A DNA stretch of 64,000 nucleotides from Delftia sp. PS-11 (GTDB taxonomy: Bacteria > Pseudomonadota > Gammaproteobacteria > Burkholderiales > Burkholderiaceae_C). The stretch covers positions 1 to 64,000 of the forward strand of contig NZ_JACSYA010000030.1 of the NCBI RefSeq assembly GCF_029870285.1, written 5' to 3'. Under the pieces are notes generated by a model. That model worked only from the letters and a program-made list of their open reading frames with translations. It had not been told where the DNA came from and searched no databases. Of this stretch, positions 42,682-50,634 are shown one piece after another (the stretch's first letter is position 1; each line of letters starts with the position of its first letter). Position numbers and translations under genes: made by a program.

Positions 42682-43320
42682 TCAGGCCCGGGCCGGCGAC
42701 AGGTAGTGCGCCAGCGCCTCGGTGGCCTGGATCACGCTGTCGGCCAGGGTCAGGATTTCCGCCATCAGATCGTCCCCGCTGCCGCCGGGGGGCAGGGGGG
42801 CGAACATCACGTAGCCATCGCCACCACGGGACTGCGGCTCCAGCGCCATGGTGGTGAAGGGAAACAGCTTTTGCAGGCGCAGCATCTGCTCGTTGAGGCC
42901 GGCACGGTCGCGCACCTGGCTGGCGGGCCACAGAAAGGCCTGTGCCACCAGCTGCGCGCCCGAAAGCGCCACATGCACGGGCAGGTCGCCGAAATCCGGC
43001 AGGCTGACCAGCACGCTGGCGTCTGCGCCCTCCAGGACTTCGATGCGCAGTCTGCCGTTGCGCGCCAGCGCCGAATCCTGCAGATCCTGCGCAATCGCGT
43101 GGATGTCCCGGTATGCCTGCCTGCCATTGTCCATGCCACCCTCCTTGGAATGGGAAACCATTGAATCCGGCCGCTGCCGTGCAATGCGCATCTGCTTTTC
43201 GATTTGCTGCAATGCTGCACCGTACTCCGGGAGAATCCAGACCTCCTTTTTCACCAGTCCCTGTTCACGCAGCCGCTGCCGGTGCAGCCGCTGGTAATGG
43301 GCCGATGTCTTTTGCTCCAT
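42682..43320 (-). CDS. yjfI: YjfI-family protein (DUF2170) with MazE-like N-terminus
   Basis: About 212 residues. The C-terminal ~120 residues resemble DUF2170/YjfI (DLPVHVALSGAQLVAQAFL, RLQKLFPFTTMALEP). The N-terminus reads YQRLHRQRLREQGLVKKEVWILPEY, close to the RxRLRAxGLxxVxIWVPD motif of MazE-like antitoxins, which bind DNA. E. coli YjfI is shorter as I recall. That suggests a fused DNA-binding autoregulator. ATG 43320 is preferred; ATGs further upstream would put the operator-like repeat at 43343 inside the gene. It starts the pspA-yqiJ-yqiK-ATPase operon. Confidence 0.72.
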   Translation of the reverse strand: MEQKTSAHYQRLHRQRLREQGLVKKEVWILPEYGAALQQIEKQMRIARQRPDSMVSHSKEGGMDNGRQAYRDIHAIAQDLQDSALARNGRLRIEVLEGADASVLVSLPDFGDLPVHVALSGAQLVAQAFLWPASQVRDRAGLNEQMLRLQKLFPFTTMALEPQSRGGDGYVMFAPLPPGGSGDDLMAEILTLADSVIQATEALAHYLSPARA

Positions 43321-43797
43321 GCGTCCGACCATAGCAACCATGACATGTGATGTCCACATGTAATGCGGAACAATTTGTATCTGAATGGGGTGGCGGCATT
43401 GCGTGGGCGGGATTTTCATGGAAATTCCATGGCCTGTTTATTGCTGATTCATTGCAATGCAATTGTCTGTTCACGCAAAAAGGTTCTCCCATCAGCAAGG
43501 CGCGCTGCGCCGGATTTCTGTGCTGCGGCCACTGCCTGCGCCGACGGCCCGTAGGCAACACGGCATGGAGCGTGTAAACTGGCAGCCCGGCAGCAGCGCA
43601 GGATCGCGGTGCTGCGATCCCTGGCCCATACCTTCCATGACCCTGGTTCCTGAATCGTTCGCAGCACAGTGGTGGCGCTTCCAATAGGAAGCGGCATGTC
43701 GCTGCGGTTCAGAACCGCACCTTGTCGCCGTACCGGTGGACAAGGTCAGGCCCCAGGGCCCATCCGGCACGGCGGCTCCCCCAACGGAGAATTGCCG
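43321..43797. promoter_or_regulatory. Divergent control region, yjfI operon / trpG
   Basis: A 477-base non-coding gap with an AT-rich middle. ACATGTG-N5-CACATGT (43343-43361) is a perfect inverted repeat 23 bases upstream of yjfI, placed like a repressor operator. CATGGAA-A-TTCCATG (43417-43431) is another. TAAACT at 43575-43580 could be a -10 element for trpG. Short ORFs in the region have no support beyond one at 43798. Confidence 0.45.
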
Positions 43798-43905
43798 ATG
43801 CACCTCACCCCGATCCCCTCACGAAGCAGACAGGCCGGCCCTGCGCGCTGCGGCATGCCTGCGTCCGTGGAATCTTCCTTTGCCAACCAGGAGACGGCTC
43901 GATGA
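43798..43905 (+). CDS. Possible 35-residue small ORF coupled to trpG
   Basis: A 36-codon ORF beginning [12 protein letters not shown] with a fair ribosome-binding site (GGAGA, seven bases before the ATG). It ends in the trpG start: its TGA is within ATGA at 43902-43905. That arrangement is typical of translational coupling. It has no Trp codon, so it is not a Trp leader, and I recognise no family. It could also be chance. Confidence 0.3.
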   Translation: MHLTPIPSRSRQAGPARCGMPASVESSFANQETAR

Positions 43906-44486
43906 AGCTCCTCATGATCGACAACTACGACAGCTTCACCTACAACATCGTCCAGTACTTCGGAGAGTTGGGCGCTGACGTCTCCGTGGTGCGCAATGAC
44001 GAAGCCACGCTGGAAGAGGTGGCCGCCCTGGTCGGGCGCGAGAAGATCGAGCGCCTCGTGATCTCGCCCGGCCCCTGCTCGCCAGCGGAGGCCGGCATCT
44101 CGGTGGCCGCGATCCGGCATTTCGCGGGCCAGTTGCCCATCCTGGGCGTGTGCCTGGGCCACCAGAGCATTGGCGCGGCCTTCGGTGGCGACATCGTGCG
44201 CGCCGGCCAGCAGATGCATGGCAAGACCAGCGTCATCACCACTGACCGCAAGGGCGTGTTCGCCGGGCTGCCCCAGCAGTTCACGGTCAACCGCTACCAT
44301 TCGCTGGCCATCGCCCGTGCCAGCCTGCCCGACTGCCTGGAAGTCTCTGCCACCAGCGAGGATGGCGAAATCCAGGGCGTGCGCCACAAGAGCCTGGCCA
44401 TCGAGGGCGTGCAATTCCACCCCGAGAGCATCCTGACCGAGCATGGCCATGCCATGCTGAAGAATTTCCTGGAACAGGCGGCCTGA
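43902..44486 (+). CDS. trpG: Anthranilate synthase component II (glutaminase)
   Basis: A 194-residue class I glutamine amidotransferase supplying ammonia to TrpE. The catalytic Cys84 is in [11 protein letters not shown], and His/Glu lie in GVQFHPESI near 168-176. The usual start [15 protein letters not shown] is present, with AGGAG seven bases before the ATG. It is 18 bases from trpD and heads the trpG-trpD-trpC set, yet lies 18 kb from trpE. TrpG can also serve p-aminobenzoate synthesis in some bacteria. Confidence 0.97.
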   Translation: MKLLMIDNYDSFTYNIVQYFGELGADVSVVRNDEATLEEVAALVGREKIERLVISPGPCSPAEAGISVAAIRHFAGQLPILGVCLGHQSIGAAFGGDIVRAGQQMHGKTSVITTDRKGVFAGLPQQFTVNRYHSLAIARASLPDCLEVSATSEDGEIQGVRHKSLAIEGVQFHPESILTEHGHAMLKNFLEQAA

Positions 44487-44504
44487 CCGCGGAGACGACC
44501 AGCA

Positions 44505-45539
44505 ATGACCCAGATCACCCCCCAGGAAGCGCTGCAGCGCACCATCGAGCACCGCGAAATTTTCCACGACGAGATGCTGCACCTGATGCGCCTGATCATG
44601 CGCGGCGAGCTGTCGCCCGTGATGACGGCTGCCATCGTCACCGGCCTGCGCGTCAAGAAGGAAACCATCGGCGAGATCGCAGCCGCTGCCGAGGTGATGC
44701 GCGAGTTCTCCAACAAGGTCCATGTGGACGACACGCGCCATCTGGTGGACATCGTCGGCACAGGCGGCGACGGCGCCAACACCTTCAATATCTCGACCTG
44801 CTCGACCTTCGTCATCGCCGCAGCGGGCGGCAAGGTCAGCAAGCACGGCGGGCGCAGCGTCAGCAGCAAGAGCGGCAGCGCCGATGTCATGGAGGCGCTG
44901 GGCGTGAACATCAACCTCGACCCCACGCAGATCGCACGCTGCATCGCCGAGGTCGGCATCGGCTTCATGTTCGCGCCCAACCACCACCCGGCCATGAAGA
45001 ATGTGGCGCCCGTGCGCAAGGAGCTGGGCGTGCGCACCCTCTTCAACATCCTGGGGCCGTTGACCAATCCCGCCGGCGCGCCCAATATCCTCATGGGGGT
45101 GTTCCACGAGGATCTGGTCGGCATCCAGGTGCGTGCGCTGCAGCGCCTGGGCGCCGAGCATGCCCTGGTGGTCTACGGCCGCGATGGACTGGACGAGATC
45201 AGCCTGGGCGCGGGCACCCGCGTGGGCGAGCTCAAGGATGGCGTGGTGCGCGAGTATGAAATCCATCCCGAGGATTTCGGCCTGCGCATGGTGGGCACGC
45301 GCGCCTTCAAGGTGGAGACGCCCGAGGAGTCCCGTGCCATGCTCATGGGCGTGCTTGAGGGCGACCAGGGCCCCGCGCGTGACATTGTCTGCATCAATGC
45401 GGGCGCAGCGCTGTATGCCGCCAATGTGGCGTCCAGCATCGGCGATGGCCTGGCGCGTGCCCAGGCGGCGCTGGACAGTGGCGCGGCCCTGGCCAAGCTC
45501 AACGAACTCGTGGCCTGCACGGCCAGGCTCGCAGCCTGA
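44505..45539 (+). CDS. trpD: Anthranilate phosphoribosyltransferase
   Basis: A 344-residue enzyme that joins anthranilate to phosphoribosyl pyrophosphate, the second step of tryptophan synthesis. The PRPP loop is [15 protein letters not shown] near residues 83-97, followed by [21 protein letters not shown] and [20 protein letters not shown]. It lies between trpG and trpC with 18- and 39-base gaps, the standard order. Confidence 0.97.
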   Translation: MTQITPQEALQRTIEHREIFHDEMLHLMRLIMRGELSPVMTAAIVTGLRVKKETIGEIAAAAEVMREFSNKVHVDDTRHLVDIVGTGGDGANTFNISTCSTFVIAAAGGKVSKHGGRSVSSKSGSADVMEALGVNINLDPTQIARCIAEVGIGFMFAPNHHPAMKNVAPVRKELGVRTLFNILGPLTNPAGAPNILMGVFHEDLVGIQVRALQRLGAEHALVVYGRDGLDEISLGAGTRVGELKDGVVREYEIHPEDFGLRMVGTRAFKVETPEESRAMLMGVLEGDQGPARDIVCINAGAALYAANVASSIGDGLARAQAALDSGAALAKLNELVACTARLAA

Positions 45540-45578
45540 GCGGCGCGGGCTTTCACAATGAACAGCAAGGAATCCAAC

Positions 45579-46379
45579 GTGTCCGACATTCTCCAGAAAA
45601 TCTGCGACGTCAAGGTGCAGGAGGTGGCCGCAGCCAAGAAGCGCATGCCTTTCGCCGACATGCGCCGCGATGCCGAAAGCCGGGTGCTCACGCGCGACTT
45701 CACGGGGGCGCTGCGCGCCAGGATCGCTGCAGGTCAGGCCGGCGTGATCGCCGAGGTCAAGAAGGCCAGCCCCAGCAAGGGCGTGATCCGCGAGGACTTC
45801 ATCCCTGCCGACATCGCGCAAAGCTATGCCGAAGGCGACGGCAAGGTCAGCGCCGCCTGCCTCTCGGTGCTGACCGACCGGCAGTTCTTCCAGGGCAGCG
45901 TGGACTATCTCAAGCAGGCGCGCGCCAGCTGCACCCTGCCTGTGCTGCGCAAGGACTTCATGGTCGATCCCTACCAGATCTACGAGTCGCGGGCCATGGG
46001 CGCCGACTGCGTGCTGCTGATCGCCGCCTGCCTGGATGATGCCCTGATGGCCGAGATGGAGCAGATCGCCCGCAGCCTGGACATGGCCGTGCTGGTCGAA
46101 GTCCATGACGGCGCTGAGCTGGAGCGCGCCCTGCGGCTCAAGACCCCGCTGGTGGGCATCAACAACCGCAACCTGCGCACCTTCGAGGTCAGCCTCCAGA
46201 CCACGCTGGAGCTGCGCAAAAATGTGCCGGATGACCGCCTGCTGGTCACCGAGTCGGGCATCACCAGCCGCGAGGACGTCCAGTCCCTGCGCGATGCCGG
46301 CATCCACGCCTTCCTGGTGGGCGAGACCTTCATGCGCGCCAGGGAGCCCGGCGAGGCGCTGGCCAAGCTGTTTGCCTGA
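45579..46379 (+). CDS. trpC: Indole-3-glycerol phosphate synthase
   Basis: A 266-residue (beta/alpha)8 barrel closing the indole ring. Visible motifs are [14 protein letters not shown] near residue 60, [13 protein letters not shown] near 97, [14 protein letters not shown] near 122 and [14 protein letters not shown] near 190. It is not fused to TrpF. GTG 45579 has AAGGA seven bases upstream and gives the usual N-terminus SDILQKI; an ATG at 45558 would add seven residues with a poor site. Confidence 0.96.
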   Translation: MSDILQKICDVKVQEVAAAKKRMPFADMRRDAESRVLTRDFTGALRARIAAGQAGVIAEVKKASPSKGVIREDFIPADIAQSYAEGDGKVSAACLSVLTDRQFFQGSVDYLKQARASCTLPVLRKDFMVDPYQIYESRAMGADCVLLIAACLDDALMAEMEQIARSLDMAVLVEVHDGAELERALRLKTPLVGINNRNLRTFEVSLQTTLELRKNVPDDRLLVTESGITSREDVQSLRDAGIHAFLVGETFMRAREPGEALAKLFA

Positions 46380-46436
46380 CAGGCGCGCTGCTGCCGCCTG
46401 ATCCCTGGATGTTCTGAATCTGCCGCCCTGCCCGCC

Positions 46437-47153
46437 ATGAACGCTTTTGCCGATGCATCGACCCAACTGCAATCCGCCGATCCTGCCGACTGGCCCGTGG
46501 CGCCGGGCTGGCAGCCGCTGGTCGAGGATTTCTTCGCCGGAGCCACGGGTCAGCAGCTGCTGACTTTCCTGCACCAGCGCCTGGACGCTGGCGCCGCCAT
46601 TTTTCCTCCGCAGCCGCTGCGCGCGCTGGAGTTGACGCCGCCCGAAGAGGTTCGCGTGGTGATCCTGGGGCAGGACCCCTACCATGGCCGGGGGCAGGCC
46701 GAGGGCCTGGCGTTCTCGGTGGCGCCCGGCGTGCGCATGCCGCCTTCGCTGCTGAACATCTTCAAGGAGATGCAGCGCGACCTGGGGGTGCCGTTTCCGC
46801 CGTTTCCCAGCCCTGGCGGCAGCCTTGTCAAATGGGCCAGGAATGGCGTGCTGCTGCTCAACACCTGCCTCACGGTGGAGGAGGGTCAGGCTGCCAGCCA
46901 TTCAGGCAAGGGCTGGGAGCTGCTGACCGATGCCGTGATCCGCCATATCGCACAGGGCGAGCGTCCTGTGGTCTTCATGCTCTGGGGCAGCCATGCCCAG
47001 TCCAAGCGCGCCTTCATCCCGGCAGACCGGGGGCATCTGGTGCTGGCCAGCAACCACCCGTCGCCGCTGTCGGCGCTGCGCCCGCCCGTGCCCTTCATCG
47101 GCAACGGGCACTTCAGCCAGGCCCGCGACTTTCGCGCCCGGCACGGCTATTGA
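46437..47153 (+). CDS. ung: Uracil-DNA glycosylase
   Basis: A 238-residue family 1 enzyme that removes uracil from DNA. The catalytic water-activating motif GQDPYHG lies near residue 81, and the minor-groove loop HPSPLS near 203. Central motifs WARNGVLLLNTCLTVEEGQ and VFMLWGSHAQSK are typical. It follows trpC by 57 bases and ends before a strong palindrome. Confidence 0.95.
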   Translation: MNAFADASTQLQSADPADWPVAPGWQPLVEDFFAGATGQQLLTFLHQRLDAGAAIFPPQPLRALELTPPEEVRVVILGQDPYHGRGQAEGLAFSVAPGVRMPPSLLNIFKEMQRDLGVPFPPFPSPGGSLVKWARNGVLLLNTCLTVEEGQAASHSGKGWELLTDAVIRHIAQGERPVVFMLWGSHAQSKRAFIPADRGHLVLASNHPSPLSALRPPVPFIGNGHFSQARDFRARHGY

Positions 47154-47163
47154 CCGGGCATGT

Positions 47164-47191
47164 GTGCAGGCCGGCTGCAGCCGGCCTGCAC
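47164..47191. terminator. 28-bp perfect palindrome, likely bidirectional terminator
   Basis: A perfect palindrome with half-site GTGCAGGCCGGCTG lies between the convergent ung and roadblock genes. The position and very stable 12-14 bp GC hairpin suit a bidirectional transcription end. No T-run follows, so it may block read-through rather than act as a classical intrinsic terminator. Confidence 0.5.
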
Positions 47192-47207
47192 GCGTGGCTT
47201 GCCGGGT

Positions 47208-47567
47208 TCAGACCACGAGTTCTCCCTCGATATCCTGGACCTTGCGCCGGGCCAGCGCAAGGTTGGCGCGGTGCTTGTCCAGCACCAGGTAGATGAACAG
47301 GCCCACATGGTGGGTGGACGGCCGCAGTATGTGGTACTGCTTGCCCAGCGTGATCAGCATGTCCTCGATGGAGTCCTGCAGGCCCAGGGACTGCATGGTC
47401 TTGAGTTTGGCGCGAATGACTTCGGTGTTGCCCGCCGCCGCCAGTTCCAGGTCCACGCCAGCGCCTTCCTGCCCCAGGATCATGCCGCTGTTGTGGTCCA
47501 CCAGCGCTGCACACATGGCGCCGTCGATGCGCAAAAGCTCTCCCATGGATTGCTTGATATTGGCCAT
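47208..47567 (-). CDS. Roadblock/LC7-domain protein (MglB-like)
   Basis: A 119-residue roadblock fold (DGAMCAALVDHNSGMILGQEG then LRPSTHHVGLFIYLVLDKHRANLALAR), covering nearly the whole protein. Such proteins regulate small Ras-like GTPases, as MglB does for MglA. It is the last gene of a four-gene set with a second roadblock, a GTPase and an unknown protein. AGGGAGA-type ribosome-binding sequence precedes the ATG. Confidence 0.85.
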   Translation of the reverse strand: MANIKQSMGELLRIDGAMCAALVDHNSGMILGQEGAGVDLELAAAGNTEVIRAKLKTMQSLGLQDSIEDMLITLGKQYHILRPSTHHVGLFIYLVLDKHRANLALARRKVQDIEGELVV

Positions 47568-47637
47568 TGCTTTTCTCCCTCAGTGATGAATGATGAAATG
47601 AAGGGCCGCCATTGCGGCGGCCATGGGGGTGCATGGT

Positions 47638-48021
47638 TCAAGGCTGCTCCAGCACCTTGACTGCCCTGCGCGACGCATAGAGCACCTGTCCGAGCGAAGC
47701 CTCGGTGGATGCCACCACGCTCAGCACCAGCGCCAGTCCCGGCCGGCGCGCATGCAGCATGACGATGAAGCCACTGGCGGCTTCCACCACCACGCTGGTG
47801 CATTCGCCCAGCTGGTTTTCCTCACCGGCGATCTCGCCCAGCGCGGCCATCGAACTGGCCATGGCCGACAGCCTTGCCGTCGCGCCCAGTCCCTGGGCAT
47901 GGGCCGCGACTTCGAAGCCGTCCTCGGTGCTGACCACGCAGCCGCGCATGCCTCGGACATTGCGCATCAGTGCCTGGACCACCGACTGGGCCAGTGCCTT
48001 CAGGCCAGGATCGTTTTTCAT
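47638..48021 (-). CDS. Roadblock/LC7-domain protein (second MglB-like)
   Basis: A 127-residue roadblock protein (RGCVVSTEDGFEVAAHAQG near residues 28-46, SSMAALGEIAGEENQ, then VVVEAASGFIVMLHARR). Its start overlaps the stop of the GTPase gene by four bases, suggesting direct partnership. Two different roadblocks with one GTPase suggest a heteromeric activator, as in some gliding and predatory bacteria; this is inference. Confidence 0.85.
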   Translation of the reverse strand: MKNDPGLKALAQSVVQALMRNVRGMRGCVVSTEDGFEVAAHAQGLGATARLSAMASSMAALGEIAGEENQLGECTSVVVEAASGFIVMLHARRPGLALVLSVVASTEASLGQVLYASRRAVKVLEQP

Positions 48022-48563
48022 GGGGTGTGCTCCTGTGCGCAAGCGTCTATCTGCAGCAGCAAAAGATCGATCAGTCCTGCGACCTGGGCGGCATCGCGCA
48101 CATCGGTGGCCACCACGGGGCACAGCACACCGCGCTGCTGGAGATGGCTCGCATAGGCTTCGAGATCGGGCAGGGCCTGCGCATCCATGTGGCCCACGGC
48201 CACCACGCAGGGCGTGTGCTCCTTGGCGCGGGTGAAGGCGTTCAGGTAGATGTCCAGGTCCTGCATCGGCGCCGGGCGGCGGTTGTCCATCAACAGGATC
48301 ACGCCCAGTGCCCCGCGCGACAGGACGCGCCACATGAAGTCAAAGCGCTCCTGGCCCGGCGTGCCGTACAGGTGCAGCTTGCTGCCGTTGTCCAGCGTGA
48401 GCTCTCCGTAGTCCAGGCCTGCTGTTGTCAGCTCCTTGGCCAGCCGGGGGTCTGTGTTGCGCACATCGGTGTTCACCGGAACGATTTCGCTGATGGCACG
48501 CACGGCTGTGCTCTTGCCCGCGCCAGCGGTTCCCGACACCAGGATCTTGAGCCCGCCGCTCAT
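48018..48563 (-). CDS. Small Ras-like GTPase (MglA-like)
   Basis: A 181-residue P-loop GTPase. G1 is GTAGAGKST (res. 11-19), the switch II region is YGTPGQERFD, in the TxPGQ style of MglA, and the base-recognition motif is VGHMD instead of NKxD. It should cycle between GTP and GDP forms under control of the two roadblock proteins. It overlaps the second roadblock and the upstream unknown gene by four bases each. Confidence 0.87.
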   Translation of the reverse strand: MSGGLKILVSGTAGAGKSTAVRAISEIVPVNTDVRNTDPRLAKELTTAGLDYGELTLDNGSKLHLYGTPGQERFDFMWRVLSRGALGVILLMDNRRPAPMQDLDIYLNAFTRAKEHTPCVVAVGHMDAQALPDLEAYASHLQQRGVLCPVVATDVRDAAQVAGLIDLLLLQIDACAQEHTP

Positions 48564-49210
48564 GCGCGCACCCCGACCAGCAGTCCCAGGCGGCGGCGTA
48601 TGCGGGCCAGCACGCCGGCGTCGGGCAGCGCTGCAGCGGGGGCGGCCTGCGGCACGGCGTTCATGGGTTGCAGCAGGCCTGCCTCGTTCAGGCGGCGCAC
48701 AAAGCTGGCACATGTCTCGCGGGCCAGCCCGGAGTGCTGGCACAGGCTGGCAAAGGTCATGGGCTGGCCGGTCATGAGGGCGGCCATGCGAACCTGCTGC
48801 GGCCCGGTCAGCAGGTGCTGGGGAGGCCAGCGCCGCAGCCGCATCAGCAGCGGCGCTGCCGTGATGGCCTGTCCGTTGCCCACGGAGGTACGGGCCTTGC
48901 GCGCTGCCAGCAGGTTGCCCAGCGTATCCAGGCACCGGCCCAGCTCGTTCGCGCGCAGTGGCAGGGTCAGATAGCCGCAGCCCGGACTGGGAGTGCGCGG
49001 CGCCGTGCCCACGTGCAGGGTGGCCATGGGGTATTCGGCCGGCGCATGGTGCAGCTCGTCATGCAGCACCAGCAGGTCTGCGTCGGTTTCGCAGCATATC
49101 CATTGGTGGCGCATGCGATGGTCAATGATGCTCACCAGGGATTTGAACAGCGAGGCTTCCCGCTCGGACAGGCCGCGCAGCGTGAAATACAGGGCAGGTC
49201 TGTGGTTCAT
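48560..49210 (-). CDS. Unknown protein of the GTPase-roadblock operon
   Basis: A 216-residue soluble protein. The middle segment is hydrophobic and helical (RCLDTLGNLLAARKAR). A C-terminal HTH-like segment (MTFASLCQHSGLARETCASFVRRLNEAGLLQ) resembles winged-helix or phage-type DNA binding. It could be the module's transcriptional output. It overlaps the GTPase gene by four bases and is first in the operon. ATG 49210 is preferred; an upstream frame to 49291 is probably non-coding. Confidence 0.6.
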   Translation of the reverse strand: MNHRPALYFTLRGLSEREASLFKSLVSIIDHRMRHQWICCETDADLLVLHDELHHAPAEYPMATLHVGTAPRTPSPGCGYLTLPLRANELGRCLDTLGNLLAARKARTSVGNGQAITAAPLLMRLRRWPPQHLLTGPQQVRMAALMTGQPMTFASLCQHSGLARETCASFVRRLNEAGLLQPMNAVPQAAPAAALPDAGVLARIRRRLGLLVGVRA

Positions 49211-49560
49211 GCTGCCCTCCACGGCATGCGGGGCACAAGGCGCGGTGGCCGCTGGTTGTCGGGACTGTGGTGGTGCATGGCGCTGAAACATGCCGGACGC
49301 TGCTCCCCGCTGGGCGCCGGGAGTCCGCTTCCGCTCATTGGTTGAAGAATGGACGTTCAGCGGATCATAGAAACGACAGGGGAAAAATAGGGCAGTCTTA
49401 ACTGATTTTCAGAATAGGACGGTATGAATTAGGAATATTCCTATGTCTGGAAGTAAGACTAGTCTTTATTTCAATACAGACTGGGTGTTTTTGGCCTGCG
49501 CGCAAGCGGCTCCATTGCATGCCAAATGGCTGCGCTGCGCAGTGCCGGGATGCCGCTGGC
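49211..49560. promoter_or_regulatory. Promoter region of the GTPase-roadblock operon
   Basis: A 350-base gap, AT-rich over about 49370-49490. It contains perfect palindromes AGGAATATTCCT (49431-49442) and AAGACTAGTCTT (49455-49466) that could be operators. No credible gene is present. The LysR gene to its right ends at 49561, so the region should serve the operon on the minus strand. Confidence 0.4.
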
Positions 49561-50481
49561 CTACCAGGAGCCCGGCAGGCGCAATTGCAGCAATTGCAGA
49601 AAGGACTGCGCCGCATGCGGCAGTGTGCGGCCGGCCAGGGTCTGGACTTCGATGTCGCGCAGGTCCATGCCCCGGTCGCTGATCGCCAGCGCCACCAGCG
49701 CGCCCGTGGCCACCATGTCGCGCGCGGCGATCTCGCTGGCCACGGCCACGGCGCCGCCCTGGGCCGCGAAGTTCAGCAGGGTCTTGCCATGGTTGCTCTC
49801 CATCACCGGAGCCAGCATCAGGCCCTGGCGGCTGCATGCCGCATCCAGCAACTGGCGCACCGTGGTGTTGGCCGGGGTCAGCGCCAGCGGGTGGTGCACC
49901 AGCTGGGCCAGCGAAACCCGGCGTGCCGTGGCCAGCGCATGGCCTGGCGCCACCAGGGCCAGCAGGGGCGCGGCGATGCGGCAGGCTACGGCAATGCCTT
50001 TCTCGGGGGCGCGGCTGAAGCACAGGCCGATGTCGGCCATGCCGGCGCGCACGGCCTCGGGCACGGCGGGCGTGGGCAGCACGCTGACCTCGAAGACGAT
50101 GCCCTGGTGCTGGCGCTGGAAGGCCGCGCACAGGCGTGGCAGGAACTCGCTGGCGAAGGCGTCGGAGCTGGCGATGCGCACACGGCCGCTGCGCAGGCCC
50201 TGCAGGGCCTGTATCTCGCCGAGGGCCCGCTCGGCGTCCAGGCCCGCGCGGCGCGCATGGTCGGCCAGGATTTCCCCGGCGGCATTGAGCACCATGCCGC
50301 GCGGGTGGCGCTCGAACAGCGGCGTGCCCAGCATGTCCTCCAGCGCCGCGATCTGGCGGCTGATGGCCGATGCTGCCACGTGCAGCCGCGCCGAGGCCTC
50401 GGTCAGCGATCCGCACTGCGCCACTTCATGGAAGTAGCGCAGCGCAGTGTCCTGCAGCAGAAGGTGGCGGGCGTCGGGCAT
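49561..50481 (-). CDS. LysR-family transcriptional regulator
   Basis: A 306-residue regulator. The winged-helix signature is RYFHEVAQCGSLTEASARLHVAASAISRQIAALE (about 12-45), followed by the LysR substrate domain. It is divergent from a Bug receptor and gamma-glutamyltransferase and should control them. ATG 50481 was chosen because the usual N-terminus begins there; an upstream start at 50517 would overlap the palindrome at 50503. Confidence 0.88.
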   Translation of the reverse strand: MPDARHLLLQDTALRYFHEVAQCGSLTEASARLHVAASAISRQIAALEDMLGTPLFERHPRGMVLNAAGEILADHARRAGLDAERALGEIQALQGLRSGRVRIASSDAFASEFLPRLCAAFQRQHQGIVFEVSVLPTPAVPEAVRAGMADIGLCFSRAPEKGIAVACRIAAPLLALVAPGHALATARRVSLAQLVHHPLALTPANTTVRQLLDAACSRQGLMLAPVMESNHGKTLLNFAAQGGAVAVASEIAARDMVATGALVALAISDRGMDLRDIEVQTLAGRTLPHAAQSFLQLLQLRLPGSW

Positions 50482-50502
50482 GGTGCCCCGATTGTCATCA
50501 AT

Positions 50503-50517
50503 TTGCCGCAGCGGCAA
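50503..50517. promoter_or_regulatory. Candidate LysR operator
   Basis: TTGCCGC-A-GCGGCAA is a perfect 15-bp inverted repeat 22 bases before the LysR start. A second pair of similar half-sites, TTTGCC and GGCAAA, lies at about 50523-50551. Both sit between divergent genes, the usual place for LysR binding. Confidence 0.45.
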
Positions 50518-50634
50518 CGCAGGTTTGCCAATTTGCTGATGGCGGCAAAGCGGTCCGGGTTCTACGATGGCCTGTCAAGACCGGGCCGTGCAGGGCCCGG
50601 ACCCGCCTATCCACCAGACCACAGGAGCGCGTCC

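Noticed and set aside
43746..46901. Minus-strand ORF of 1,051 codons across trpG, trpD and trpC
   Set aside because: Opposite-strand shadow of well-supported trp genes; no recognisable domain.
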